From positions 4,843,501 through 4,907,500 of the forward strand of contig NC_045142.1 in assembly GCF_008831285.2 (NCBI RefSeq): a stretch of DNA of 64,000 bases, in the 5' to 3' direction. The notes below the pieces were generated by a model. The model saw only the letters and a list, made by a program, of their open reading frames with translations, was not told the DNA's origin and ran no database searches. The position numbers and the translations under genes were made by a program. Positions 18,459-31,804 of this stretch are shown piece after piece (within the stretch, counting starts at the first letter, position 1; each line of letters starts with the position of its first letter). This DNA comes from Nymphaea colorata (taxonomy: Eukaryota > Streptophyta > Magnoliopsida > Nymphaeales > Nymphaeaceae).

Positions 18459-18639
18459 TGAATTGTGAATATCTAAGTCACCATTTACTCATTCTATATA
18501 ACGTATATAAATATTCCTAAAAGAAAGAATGGAGGAACTTAGGATGAATTGAGATGGTATAATTACCTTGAAAATATCAACCATTTTTTAAAGGGACAAA
18601 AGAAAAAAAAATAAGAGACCATGCCTGTCAGCACGCTAA

Positions 18640-19740
18640 GGTTGTTTTGCCTCCATAAGGTGTTTCATGCCTCCCTGTCCCCTTTAGGTGGGTCTCGCAT
18701 AAAAAAGAATATTTATATTTATATTTTTAAAATATACTTTTGAAGTGCTAAGTGGTCTTTTGATCAAAATGAGTCCGGCTTTATTTTGGGCAAGTGTAGG
18801 CTCATTATAAAATTTTTGATGCGAGATCGAGTTGAAAAGCAAGGGAGAGGCTCCCGCACCCACCAGACCCAAAATAGTGTTAGAAATTGTTATTTGGCCT
18901 CAATTTTAGATTTTGAATTGAAATTTTGATTGGAATCTAAGTTGGACCTAAGATCGGTTGTCTGGATCTATTTGCCTAATTTGGACTTGATTTTGCTTTT
19001 TGGGTTCAGTTATGGACTTTGGCTTTGTATTTCATATTAGGGTGTAGTCTTTGGACCTAGAGCTTAGACTTGGATTCAGATCTCGTTATGAGGTTGGATT
19101 TTGTATCTAAACCTTGAATTTGGATTCAGATATGGATCGAAGCGTCCGTTTTGGACTTACGACCGAGATTTGGACTTGGTTGGGAATCTAGAGGTTTGCT
19201 TTGGATTTAGGGTCGCTATTTGGATTTGGATATGGATCTGGAAACCTGTTTTAGATCTAAAGTCGAGATTTAGATTTGGATATGGATATAGGCATATGTT
19301 TTGGGCCTAGAACAGAGATTTGGATTTAGGTATGGATCTAGAGGTTGGTTTTTGGATTGAGCCTGAGCCAAACGTCTGAAATTTTATCCGAATATGATAC
19401 CCGTGTGAAACCGATTATAATTACTGAAATCTGTCCGAATATATCGAATATAGTCGTTTATGAAAAATTTGACGTGATAGCATCAATTTGTTAGTTTTGC
19501 AATGAGTGGAAATGAGCATCAAGGAGGAATAATGGGGAAAAGTTTGGCTGAAGGTAAGCATAGATGGGATGCTAAGGACATGTTTTATTATTTGAGTAAG
19601 TATCATATGTTGAAAGATGTTAAAGTGTGCCTAATATGTGAAGCAGGAGATTGCATATCAACAACAGGAATCCTGTATGAATTGTATATACTATTTTTAA
19701 GAGGTTGGGTGAGATTCACATGCAACGGATTCACATAAAG
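18640..19740. repeat. Degenerate TTTGGAT-type repeat and conserved tail with 78-codon frame
   Basis: Counterpart of 8640-9660. Its right end carries an open plus-strand frame of 78 codons at 19502-19738 (MSGNEHQGGIMGKSLAEGKH...). A matching 78-codon frame is open at 38984-39220. The copies at 9521 and 60790 are broken by a stop or truncated. The frame may be a relic of a gene or transposon; I do not recognise the protein. Confidence 0.5.
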
Positions 19741-20018
19741 ACCTGAAATACATGCATGGGTCAACTGAACTCACATATAACAGATATAACTTAATCAGCA
19801 GATGACATGCGCAACGGGTACAACAGGGTTCATGCTATGAAAATATTTATATAGTAGCAAATATTATTTATAAAGCAAGGATGCTTTTGCTGTCTTTCAT
19901 GGGGATGCGGCTTGTCCTTTATGCTTGAAGAAGCTATAAAGCTAAGGTAGCTTATTATGTGCCATCAAATAACATGGAACCTATTGAGGCCACTTCAGGA
20001 ATGAAATAACTTAAATAC

Positions 20019-20024
20019 TTTATT
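20019..20024 (-). terminator. Polyadenylation signal AATAAA of G3
   Basis: Minus-strand AATAAA 66 bp past the TAG of exon 8, conserved in position with G2, G4 and G6. Confidence 0.5.
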
Positions 20025-22548
20025 CTCGATCACAACGTTAGCTGGCGATGGCTTGGGATGTTGACTTCAAAGGTGTGCATAGACGACAGCTAGCCAACTA
20101 GCATGTGAAGTAAGATAACCGAGCCCACAGGTACTCCAACGATTATCGGCTTCATATTTCTTACGCCATTTGTTGGTGACGGACTTGGATTGCCTTCTGT
20201 GATGTCGTTTCCTGTTATACTGGAAAAAGGAGATAATTAAAAAGACTCATCCCGTGCTATTTATGAATGAAATACCATTACCAAATTACAGATATCATAC
20301 TTTTATTTTGCCATGCCATGTATGGAATACGCAAACTACAGTAACCATATCTTTAGTTTGCATATACCATTTGATGGTATCCAACCACCCAGGGCATGCT
20401 TCACACACACACACACACACAATATATGTTGATCACCATGCTGTGTCACTTACGTTAGTTTTATTTTTTTATTTCCTGTCACTGATGCCGGTAAGGGTCC
20501 AGTGAAATTATTGTATGCCAGGTTCCTGCAACGAGCCAATGGAAATCTATCATACTAAGTCCAATTGTTGAGTAAGCAAACTTGCATATTCACACTGTAC
20601 GATTGAACTTAACCAGCACCAAGACCAGGCATGTGAGCATCAGTAGGAGCGGAGCTACATGTGAGCATGTGTGGGCAATTGTCTATACAGTCTAATAAAA
20701 ATTCCTTATTTGCATATTGATTAAACACAATTTTTTTTCACATTTACATATAAATTTCTCCTTAAATAAACAGTTAGTGCCCCTCAACTTTTCACGGGCT
20801 TTGGTCCACAACTTTTTTCCTTTTATTTTCTATCCTTTCAAAAGGGGTCTTCGTTTAATTTTTCTCATCAAGGTTATTTCGAGGCCCAAGCATGCAACTT
20901 ACTTCAGGGAGACAGTATTTCATCCATTGATTGCTTTGACTGAAAAGCCCCGAATCCGATTGGACGCCCTCTTATTTGACATGGTCCCGTTTGGGCATGT
21001 AGGGGGCCAGCCTTCTTTAGAACTAAAGAAAGCAACACAGGATAGATTGGGGGAAAGCAGTAAAGAATTGAATCCTTTTGTGCTAAAAGGACTGATTGTA
21101 CTCGAATTGATAAAAGACAACTTTAAGTTTCGGGTGACCTGGCATTGGCAATTTATTGAATCTTTTTCCTTTATTTTTTTTTTCATGCGATAAACTCACA
21201 GTTCTTTCAAGTGAGGAAATGTTCCCAAGAACTCTGGGATCTGTCCACTCAAGCTGTTGTTGCTCAATTCACTGCAAGATCAAAGTTGACATTGATCAGT
21301 GAAACTCTGTCTAGTTGATTAAGCAAGGTAAAAGCCAATTAGTATGACTCTGTTTTACGCACATTATCTCAAGTGCAGTCAGGCCGCTGAAGTTTGGAAG
21401 TATGCCGCCCAAGTTTGAATTATTAAGATGCCTAGCAAAGCAACGTCAAATGGAAAAAGTACATCAAATATTTCCTTTATGATCAAAATTTGAATATTTT
21501 GTACTCACAGTTCAGTCACTCGTGGTAGATCGTTCATGTTGCAGTTGAGCCAGTCCCAAGTGGATCCTAGGGGAAGACATGGATCACCTGCCCAATACTG
21601 AAGTTGTTGATACGGACCCTGCAACACCTCTAACGCCTTCACTGCAAACCATTGTCAAAAAAATTGGTAAAAACAGATCTGCATTTTCACCACAATTCAA
21701 GAAACGTAGAAAACTAGATAAACTTTTTGTAATTATCTAAAAGCAATAATTTGTAAGGAAGAAAAAGAAATCCTTTTACATCTTAAGTTCTCCTCCTTAA
21801 GAAATAATGGGAAGTCATTGTATACATCTGTCCTTTCCTGTGGTGAGAATGCATTAGATGCCAGTCACTCTTACAAGTGCAACAAATATTAGTTAACATT
21901 AAAGTAGGAAAAAAGCCTGAAACGAAAGCTGGTTATATGCACATGGCTGTGCATGGTGCACAGCGTATGTGCATGACACCTACTCCAGAAAGTGGGTCAG
22001 GGGCCTCCTGCAAGCGGGCTAGTGAAACACATAAAACATGTTATGCACCAAGAAAAGTTTCATAAATAAAATTACAGGAAATGACAACCGAAGAGGTTAT
22101 GTGCACAGGATGTGCAATGACCAAAATATCTTCATTAAATTAACCAAAAAAAAAACTTTTTAAAAGTGTGAAAAAGGATTACGAAAAGTTAAAAAAAAAA
22201 CTAATTTTTTTTATTAAAAATTTCAAAAATACCCTCCACCCCTTTGGTTGCTGGCAGAGAAGCGTGCATGCAACTCGATCCGAATGACAACTTCAACTTT
22301 GTTTTTGAAGTGCAATATCACATATGAAACCTTATAATCAAAATTAAGTAGATTAAATGGCTTACTTATCACCTGTTTATACAATCTTTCTCTTCATTTA
22401 TTGATTAAGTGCATACAAAATTATATAAGCGAAGTTGTTACGGGTTGTCTGATAAATAAAGGGTTATGGGTTGGCTGGTAAATATAATTGACGATTCATA
22501 AGTGCCCCATGTCTGTTACACTGTCACAATTCTATATTTATCTGAGAG

Positions 22549-22555
22549 AGAAAGG

Positions 22556-22588
<33 letters not shown>

Positions 22589-22590
22589 TG
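22549..22590. repeat. (GA)n microsatellite in G3 intron 3
   Basis: GA-rich run beside the end of exon 3; the same place in G4 (42593-42612) has a shorter run, and in G1 it is where the hAT-like MITE inserted. Confidence 0.7.
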
Positions 22591-24195
22591 GTTATCTCAA
22601 GCTTAGAAATCAATACTCAGGCCCAACAGGAAGTTGGAAGGACACAACGAACCAATAGACGATGGAGAGAAAGAGAGATACCATCATTTTCGTTGGTTCC
22701 ATTTGTAAGTCCACTCTTGATCAATTTAAAAAGTTCCATGGCATTGAGGATTGGAGGAAGGGAGGCATCTGGTGTGTTGACCAAGGAAATGTTTGATCCA
22801 GCAGTCAGGCTCCGACCGACGTGATTGTAGAGAGTCCACTCATCTGACTGATAAGGTGGGATTATAGAACCGTTGCTGTTAAGCTTTTCGCCATCAACAA
22901 GGAAATCGAAAGACCTGCTCTTATTTTGGTAAGCTGCCTCTAACACTTCGGAGAAATAGAAATTATAGTAATATGTAGCATCTTCCAAATCCGTCTCCGA
23001 CGATGGGACTGTCAGAGTCGTCGCATTGCCCGACGCTGCCTGTTATGGCGTGGGCTAATGCCAGTCCCGGAACATCCGTGAAGTTTTTGATGAAGCTCAT
23101 GTTATCTCTCGCCACAGTCACTACGCCGTCGATCTTACTTGATGGATGCCAGTAACGATCGTAAGGGTCATCAGGATACCTGCCAACAAAAGCCCGTCCA
23201 TCAGAATAATATGTACTCTTAATTATGTGGCTTCTTGAAAAGTTCCAATATTCAGGTTTGAATTCAGATTTGAATCCAAATGAAAAAAAAAAGTCATATC
23301 TGTATATGAATCCAAATAGGACAGAATCAAGGTAGGGCCTGCATGGGCCCTGCCCCACCTCAATTTTTTTTAAAAAAATTTACATATAAATTTTAGAAAA
23401 TTTCACTTATTTCATATAAAAATTTTGAAAAAATTTAGAAACTTTAACTCAGCCTCCCTCATGAAAATTTTTTGACTCCGCCATTGAATCCAAAACCTGA
23501 GTAAAATCCGAAACCAAATCAAATGTGATACTCGAATACACTTATGAATCTCAATTTTAACCATTAACTTCTGAAACTCAAATCTGACTTTTAAAGTGGA
23601 CATTGTAAGGGCATTGGATATTGAATATGTACTTGAGATTAAATCTGATCTGAATTTGAATCTGAATCCAGTCGGATATTTCTGGATATCCAAATTTGAT
23701 GAGATACGAATTCTTAAATCCTAATCTGCACTGATTTCTTAATTAGGTTTTAATTTTTTTTATATTCAATCTAAATTGGATGGCTTACCATCTCTAGGCA
23801 CTCATCAAACTTTTGTAGAAGAAAAAGATTTACTTACAACCGGGGTAGACTTGGATTTTCCAAGAAGTGTTATTTAATTAGAAGACTGATTCCTCTCTTT
23901 GCGTACCCACTATGAAACTTTTTTCTCTTAATCCATCACATGTTTTTTTCTCTTCTTCTTCTATTTATTTCTTTTTCAATCATTCTCTCCGCACTACAAT
24001 TAGTCAACCCAATGAAATTAAAGAAGCGACTTACCAATATGATCCTACATACACGAACACAATAAATATAAAAGCCGATTTTACTACCACTAAAAGGACA
24101 GCATGAATGGTATCATTTATTTCTCTCTTAATTTTGGATGTGTTTAAATGAGCATTAAAACTTCAAAGTCATCAATGATGCTAAGTCACCATTCA

Positions 24196-24198
<3 letters not shown>

Positions 24199-24257
<59 letters not shown>
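24199..24257. repeat. (TA)29 microsatellite in G3 intron 2
   Basis: Uninterrupted TA run at the place where G1 has (TA)52 and G2 has no TA run (14005-14035). Confidence 0.85.
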
Positions 24258-24259
<2 letters not shown>

Positions 24260-25802
24260 ACACACACACTTTGGTTATAAAGTCACTCAACCATTTAGTC
24301 AAGGTTGTCCATTTAAAACAGATGGATGGTTGATAGAAAAGCAAGAAAAAAATGTATAAACTAATATTAAATAACAATTTTATGTTGTTGGATGACTCTA
24401 AAATATCTAAATTCTCTTTGTCTCTCTTAAAGCTTTGAAACTCTTTTGGGTTCTTAACAATTACCAGAATAAAGAAACACTAGAATTATAGGAATGGATG
24501 AATATTATATTTTCGGATTATTAGGATGCAAATAAAGAGTACTCTTGTAAAAATGGCTACTCAAACCGATCTCCCTACTGGGTAAGATAGATATTTATTC
24601 ATATCATGAAGTTGCCGCATTAATGAATCGGCCATTTCATTATTTAGTAATTCATTTGAATTTGTTGTGAATAGGAAAAAACATTAACTGTTGTTCTTTA
24701 AAAAAATGAATAAAAAATGCATAAAAATAATAATGTTTCCAGATTATTTAACAATGCTCGTTAAACACGACGCTCCTGAACCTGCCACTGGATCGAACTA
24801 ATTCAGGCCAATTCCGATAGCAGTGTTGTTTTCCTTCAAAAATTAACCAATTAAATACCGTGAAGTGCAAGCTAAACTGTACCAGGCATTGATCTTTGGA
24901 ACTTTTAAATCAGGCTTACATGCACCAACCGATCGTTTCAGAGTGTACGGATATAACTTTCGTCTTACCTGACGAAGCCCTTCGCTCCAAAGGCTACCCT
25001 CTGCCAACGACGGAGGACGTCGTCCGTGTCCTCCGTTTCATACATTCCCCGCTCAAATTCCTTAACTTCGAGAGCAGAGATGAAGGATGTCTGGTTGAGC
25101 GACGTCTGAGCAACACAGACGCTGATGTTGCCTCTCTTGGGCGCATAAATCACTTCCCAATAAAGGGAGGTGTCTAATGAAGTTGTCAGGCTGGCCCAAT
25201 GGTTCCCATCAAATTGAAGATCGAAGGATGGTGGCGACGACTTCCCGTCGTAGTTGCCATAGAAGAAGGATGCCCTTATCATGTGCTTCCTTCCCCTCGC
25301 CACGCCTGGTATCACGTAGCAGCTCTTCTTTTGGTAGGGAAAGTAACGGAGCGTCTTGTCTTCTTGGTAGTATGAATTGCTCACCAGGACCTTCGCTGTT
25401 TTCCCTGTGTTAATATAGTCGCCGTCGCCGACCCATTTGATGCCCAGCTCGTCGGTGCGCGTACCCGTCGGATCTCCGCAATCGATGCTCAAGGACACTA
25501 GAGGAAACAAAGGAAAGTCAGGGGTTATGATTTATGAAGGGCATTCGGCTCCATAGTTCATTGAAATCAAAATCTATCCTTTTGCGTATGAGCTCCCTTT
25601 TGAAGGTTAGGGGAATTAAACTAATTAAGAGCTTTGACTGTGCGGACTATACATGTGGGCATCTTTACTCCTTGATTAGCAAATAAAAGGAAACAAGCCG
25701 AGGGTGAGATCAGGAGAACCCTTACGTACGCTTGTCAGCAAATCCTGCGAAAATTTGAATCGCTATGCATAAGCCGGCAAAAAGGACCACGGATCCTGCC
25801 AT

Positions 25803-27161
25803 CTTGAAAGGTTGATATACCGATACAAGTCTCCGCGCTCAGAACAGTACTTCAGATGCTGAACCAACCTTCAGCTCCGCAAAGAAGGACTAATGTTTTG
25901 CCACAGAGGCAAGCTTCTGTAAGGCATGAAAGGTAGTGACATATTTTTAAAGAGTACGCGAAGGTAATTAAGAAGCCTTAGCAGAAGTCCCCGTTTGACA
26001 AGTATTCATCAACTGTCATTGTAGATGAAAGCCAACGGTCATAAAAAAATTCTTCAAGTTCATAGAATATCTCCTCTCAATGAAATAAAGTGACCCCGAT
26101 GGCCTTTGTCTGGACCTTATCTGCACGCCAGTCAAGGTCTAGACCTTGAAGAGCCCAGTAGTTGAAGCCTCGCTTTGACTGGAATCATCATTTCGTGGAA
26201 ATTCTTCCTTCCGCTTTTAAAAGGATAAATCATTTGAGCCACCTGATGAAATGTGTTCATTTATCCTAGACCTGGAGTCAGTGGAACAGAATTTTTTGTT
26301 CCATATCGCAGCTAGATTTACGATAAATAGGATCTTCTAGTCCATCTAGTTGTGCTCAACGACGCAGCGGTTGGTTCATATCATAGGCCGATTTGTGGCC
26401 ATACATTTTCAATTCATGGCAGTATGCATACTCTAAAAAATTTATGACGCATGAAAATTGATATTTGAGTTAATATGAATTAGCCAACTGATGTGCAAAA
26501 TAGGAACAAATAAAAATGTATACGCACACCTGTTCCTCTCAAATGGAGAGTGAGTTGCTCGGTGCAGGCAACAGCTCGGTGCAGGCAACAAGCATACGCC
26601 AAACGAAAAAAAGGTATATTGCTGAAATTATTGAAAAAGAAATGTCTTTGAAAGTCTTGTTATTTTTTTCGATTTTCTTTTTTTCTCATAAAAAAAATTC
26701 TTTTTTCTATTATACAGAAGCATTTTGGTCCTCAACCATGCTGGTATTTTGGTCCTCAACCATACTGTGATACTGACACACCAAAGTTTTGTGCACCAGT
26801 AGTAGCTTCATTTCAAAAGCCCTAAAGCAATTAAGAGCAACTTTCGAAAAAGTGCGCATCAAACTCCTTTTGATAGAGCAACTATATCATCCCTTCCCAC
26901 CCGTGTATATGCAAATGAGAAGTCACCTTCTGAAAGAACTTGGACAATCTAAAGATTATCTACCAAAACAGAGCACAAAAGTTTGAGTTTGACATCAAAG
27001 CTTCGATTTAGATAAACCGTTTGCATATTTCACTTCAGATACAAGAAATAAGAAACCTTTCAAGGCCATGCCCAGCAAACTGCCCAACTTCTTAATAAGT
27101 TGTTCATGTTCTGAGGATCAACAACTCAGATCAGAATCCCATGTAATAGAATAACATGGAA
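25803..27161. other. Upstream region of G3, no gene seen
   Basis: Holds the putative TATA region near 25938-25955 and flank almost identical to that of G2, up to the Copia insertion site at 27162. No coding region is supported. Confidence 0.5.
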
Positions 27162-27166
27162 TGCAT

Positions 27167-27534
27167 GTTGAATCTTAAGCAGCGGAACGGCGTCTGTGAA
27201 GTAGGTCCACCACCAACAGCGTGTCAAATGCAAGACCTGTGAGCAAGAGAGGAAGACAAAAACAAGAGAAAAATTGATTTTGGGGGTTTGCTTCTGAGAG
27301 ACGCACAGTTGATTTCTCAACATTTTTTTTGTTAGATGAATAAAGGCTGGGCTTTATAGACCGCCTCTCAGGATTTCCCCAAATCTCAGCTACGGTTATG
27401 GCATGAAGACTTATGGTAAGAATTAAAACAGAAACTTTAATATTTGATTTATTTCCTGTTTTAATTCCATAACTGCAGGATCTCCTTTGCAGTTATAGAG
27501 GGAAAGGGATCAGGCTCAAGGCCACTAGCCAACA
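27167..27534 (-). repeat. 3' LTR of the Copia element
   Basis: 368 bp, starting tgttgaatcttaag and ending ctagccaaca in plus-strand sense; nearly identical to 33024-33390. Confidence 0.92.
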
Positions 27535-27546
27535 TCTCCCACTTGG
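27535..27546 (-). other. Polypurine tract of the Copia element
   Basis: The minus strand reads AAGTGGGAGA immediately before the 3' LTR, the expected plus-strand priming site. Confidence 0.7.
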
Positions 27547-27637
27547 CCATGAGACCGACAGTTTGCTTCCACTTTATGTGGGTTTTTTGTTTCTAAGTTA
27601 CGAGGTTTTCCCTCATTGGTTTGTCCATCGTAACTTT

Positions 27638-30454
27638 TCAAATATATCTCAACCCCATATGGGCTACATGCTTAGTAAACAAGTCTTCTGATATTCCCTT
27701 GGTAAGGGGATCTGCTACCATGTCATTGGTAGGCATGTATTCAACTGAGATTTCATTTTTCTCAATAATTTCATGAACATAATGGTATTTCACCATTATA
27801 TGTTTACCTTTCGAGCTCACAGCTCCATTTTTCATAAGTGATATCGCTGCTTGATTATCACAATATAGTTGAACTGGTTCATGATCAAGATCTAATTTCA
27901 AGTCTTTCAAGAACCGATTTATCCAGACAGCAAATGTGGCAGCAACATTGCATGCTACATATTCTGCTTCTTGTGTGTGTTGAGCAACACATCCCTGTTT
28001 CTTACAAGACCAGGCTATCGCTCCACCTCCAAAGAGGAATACATAACCAGATGTAGACTTACTATCATCTTTGCATCCTGTAAAATCCGCATCTGAATAG
28101 CCAACTAAGGTCAGCTCATCAGTTTGGTAGGACAATTTTAGTCCCTTTGTTCATTTAATATACCGAAAAATCCTTTTGACTGCTTGCCAATGTGGTCATC
28201 CAGGATTACTTTGATAATGACTTACCAGACCGATAGGAAAACTTATGTCAGGTCTGGTACACACCATTAGATACATTAGACTACCAACAGCCTGTGCATA
28301 AGGAACATGTAATTTCTGTAGTTCTTCTCCAGGACATCCAATGGGTTTTCTGTCATTAGAAAGATCTACTAATTCCCATACTTTATTCTTTTCTATGGAT
28401 TCAATTTCTTCATCCATAGCATTCATCCAATCCGACGATTCATGCTAGCTAATGGCTTCATCATATGTCAGATTGTCAGACATTTTGTCAATATCTGCAA
28501 AATAGCATAGCTCCTCTGCAAGATATATATAATAATCACTCAAATATGAAGGTGGAGCTCTTGGTCTTTTACGACCTAACAAAGTCTGAGTTGATAACAT
28601 AGTTGGTTCATTACCTAACTGTTCCTCAATCGGTTCATTACCTGACTGTTCCTCAGACAATTCATGCTCAGTTGGTTCATTACCAAACTGATCTCCAGTC
28701 GGTTCATTGCCAGACTGATCTACAGTCGGTTCATTGCCAGACTGATCTCTAGTCGGTTCATTGCCAGACTGATCCGCAGTTGGTTCATTACCAAACTGTA
28801 CTCCAATCAATTCTTGCTCAGTTGGTTCATTACCAAACTGATCTCCAGTCGGTTCATTGCCAGATTGATCTACAGTCGGTTCATTGCCAGACTGATCCAC
28901 AGTTGGTTCATTACCAAACTGTACTCCAGTCGGTTCTTTGTTAGACTGATCATCTGAATAAATCAGATCCTCCAGTAGATCGTTATGATCTTTCACTGGA
29001 TTACTATCATTGTTATTTAGTTCTTCAAGGAACTCCACATCTCTACTTTTTATGAGACCCATAGTAGAGTGATATAATCTGTAGCCTTTGGATTCTTTTA
29101 GATATCCAATAAACACACATCTTACTGATATGTTATCCAATTTATCCATTTTTGGATCTAAAACTTTTACATGTACTACAGATCCCCATCTCTTGAGATG
29201 TCTTAAGTCTGGTTTCACACCAGTCCATCTCTCATAAGGAGTGATTGGGACTGCCTTGCAGGGCACTCGATTTATATACATGGTTGTTAACACAGTCTCT
29301 TCCAAAAAAACTTTGGGTAATTGTGCACCTGCCAACATGGATCTCACCATGTTCAAGAGGGTTTTGTTACACCTCTCAGCGACACCATTTTGCTGTTGTG
29401 TCCTAGACATTGTTCTTTGTCTATTAATTCCAAGGTCTTTGCAGTGTTCGAAGAATTCATTTGATGTATATTCACCTCCTCGATCAAACCTTATAACCTT
29501 GATGTTTTTCCCAAGTTGTCTCTCGACTTCATATTTATATTCCTTGAATTTTTCAAGTGCTTATGACTTATATTTAATAAGATAAATATATCCAAATCTT
29601 GAAAAGTCATCAATAAAAGTTATAAAATATAACTTTCTACTATGTGTTTGGACTCTAAAAGGTCCACAAATATCGGTGTGGATTATTTCTAATAGATCAG
29701 TGGCTCAAATTACTTCAGATGGAAAGGGTTTTCTTGCCATCTTTCCATATAAACACATATCACATTTCGTGAAATCATTTGCTTTAAAGTCAGGTATAAT
29801 ACCTTGTTGTGCTAGAATCTTCATGTTGTTGATGCTTACATGACCTAATCTTTCGTGCCATAGATTTGTATTCACATTCATCACACAATCAATATAATCA
29901 ATATAAGCAGAACCAGAAGATTTATTCATTTCATTGAGTTTGAACATATCATGTTCTTTAACATATTTTCCATCAAACATGGTCCTTCCATGTTTTCCCA
30001 CTGTAACTTTCCCTAGAGTAAAACGAACTTCAAAACCTTTTCCAGTCAAAGTAGGGACTTACACTAAATTCCTTCGCATGGAGGGAACATACACGACTTC
30101 AGTAAGAATGACACTTGTACCCCCAACATTCAGTCGATATGTCCCAACTCTCATTACATCACAGTATGAGTTGTTACCCATATAAACTTTTTGCATTCCT
30201 GAACTCAGGTTTTCCATACGAATCATGTCTTCTTTTGTTTTTGCAATGTGACGTGTAGCTCCCGAATCGACCCACCAACCAGTTAGATCTCCATCTGCAA
30301 ACAAGAACTTTGACATAACACAAATGACTTCTTCGTTGTAGTCTTCATGTTGTTTTTCTTTGTTTTTGTTGTTCTGACTCTTATTGTCCTGCAGTTCTTT
30401 GGTCAAACGTTCTTGCTGAATGGCTAACTGTATAAGGAGTTTCTCTAGAGTCAA
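27638..30454 (-). pseudogene. Copia pol: protease, integrase, deleted RT, RNase H
   Basis: One reading frame, broken by about seven stop codons, holds these pieces in order. Protease: WWVDSGATRHI near 30280. GAG-pre-integrase: LWHERLGHVS with CDMCLYGKMARK (30049-29705). Integrase with HTDICGPF, RFDRGGEY and QQNGVAER (about 29700-29330), so its catalytic triad is recognisable. A repeat-rich segment of GNEPTxDQS units (about 28950-28590). The start of the reverse transcriptase (KNKVWELVDL) then joins directly to its far end (YAQAVGSLMYLMVCTRPDI). RNase H with GYSDADFTGCKDD and ADPLTKG (28135-27638) follows. The polymerase core with the YVDD-type site is missing. Stops lie near 30058, 29703, 29566, 28444, 28195 and 28151. 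Confidence 0.88.
28590..28950 (-). repeat. 27-bp coding minisatellite in Copia pol
   Basis: About eleven GNEPT motifs, mostly as nine-residue units GNEPTVDQS or variants, occupy the linker between integrase and reverse transcriptase. The frame stays open throughout. Confidence 0.85.
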
Positions 30455-30471
30455 ATAGTCAAACTAAAGGC

Positions 30472-31005
30472 TCAAAGCTGTGACAGCCATATCCCAAGAA
30501 GGTGGTAAGCTATTAGAATAGTGCATATTTGCATATTATCAGATATTACATTTCCCACTACTGCTGGGTTCTTAGCCATGACCAACATTTTGTTAACATG
30601 GTCAACAACTCTATCTGACTCCTTCATTTTATACGAGGTATATTGTTCTAACAATAGTTGAACATACATAGTAGTAGTAGTGTTGAATTTGGATGAAATG
30701 CTATCTAACATATCTTTTGCGGTTGGGCAATCTTCAAACACTCTGATCAGATCATCTTTCATGAATGTTAACACTATGGTTTTAGCCATCAAGTCATCAT
30801 TCTCAAAAGTCTCATATTCCTTCTTTTCCTCATCTGTAGGTTTCTCTCCTAAACAGGAAAAAGGCTTGTTGATCACATGAATCAATCTTTTTAAAGTTAA
30901 GGCCAACAATATTCTACGTTTCCATGCATGAAAATTATTTCCACTAAGTTTTTCAGTCTTGACCAACTCAAAGGCTCCCACAAAGTACAATTGTACAATA
31001 AACAT
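30472..31005 (-). pseudogene. Copia gag (capsid-like) fragment
   Basis: FELVKTEKLSGNNFHAWKRR followed by a body typical of the Copia gag (retrotransposon gag/UBN2 families). The frame shifts near 30530: the expected NSLPPSWDMAV continues in the frame of pol and leads into the protease. No CCHC zinc knuckle is visible between gag and protease, although the family usually has one. Confidence 0.8.
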
Positions 31006-31804
31006 GAAGCAAACAATGAAAATACCATGTCAGGAAATTCCCAGTAGAAGTCTAAGGCATATCAAGAAGCAACACAATGTGAATTTCTTCTTTTATTTCC
31101 AAATTTATATTCAGAACTCTTTTGCTTCCAAGTTTTGATAGCAGTACTTGTTGGATCTTAAGCAACAATTATATCCAAAGAAAAAATCCAAAAGATTATT
31201 TAAATTCAAATCTTACCAATGTGGATCCACACACAATAACATCAACACTTTATTTGATATGTTTTTTTTTTTTAAAACAAATAAAGTGGATCCAATATGA
31301 ACATGTTTCAACATAATATCCATATCCAAATACGACACAATGTTTGTAACGCCATTGGGTCATGCACACACAAAATAACAAAAATCCATAAGCATACATG
31401 CTGACCATTTTCAGCTTTTTGCACGAGGATCTCACTATTGTAGTCATTTTGGAATTAATTCCATGACAATCTCTATTTTATACCATCAATTCCCTTCTCA
31501 TAGTATTTTTTAGAACTCTTTTTCTGCATTTTTTTTTAAGGGTACCAGTACGTAATTGTACATAAAAATCTCTATTTTCTGCCAAAATTACAAAACAATT
31601 TACTGTAACCCTCTTTTAGCAATTTATGAGAAATTAGAGGGTACCACCATGCAATTTCGTATTAAATTCCTGGTTTTTGCTGAAATTAACTTTCGCAAGC
31701 CTCCTTTTGAAAAACTTTTCAGCAAAAAAGTTGCGGCTTTAATTTTGAGAAAAGTAACAGCCTTTTTAAAAATAATACACAAGTAGTGGACTATTTTTGA
31801 AATT

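Larger units (their letters stand above)
20090..25802 (-). pseudogene. G3: malectin-like/LRR receptor-like gene with one frameshift
   Basis: All eight exons are present on the minus strand: 25802-25730, 25497-24969, 23179-22682, 21641-21509, 21431-21363, 21271-21200, 20525-20454, 20219-20090. Splice sites and phases match G4. The single lesion is an extra C near 23039-23040 (gacgctgcctg against gacgctgctg in G1 and G4), which makes exon 3 498 nt instead of 497 and ends translation at 22963 after about 272 residues. Without it the product would be 524 residues: signal peptide, malectin-like domain, GDPC (seen as YWAGDPCLPLG), three LRRs, short Pro/Ser stretch and the tail MKPIIVGVPVGSVILLHMLVG. 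Exon 2 is nearly identical to that of G2, showing recent duplication or conversion. A base-calling error in the assembly is the main alternative to true pseudogenisation. Confidence 0.8.

Noticed and set aside
19101-19310. Frame encoding repeated DLDLVG/WIWIWI-like residues
   Set aside because: Product of the degenerate TTTGGAT repeat, not a protein gene.
28664-28957. Plus-strand frame with repeated FITKLISSRFIARLI
   Set aside because: Antisense shadow of the GNEPT repeat in Copia pol.
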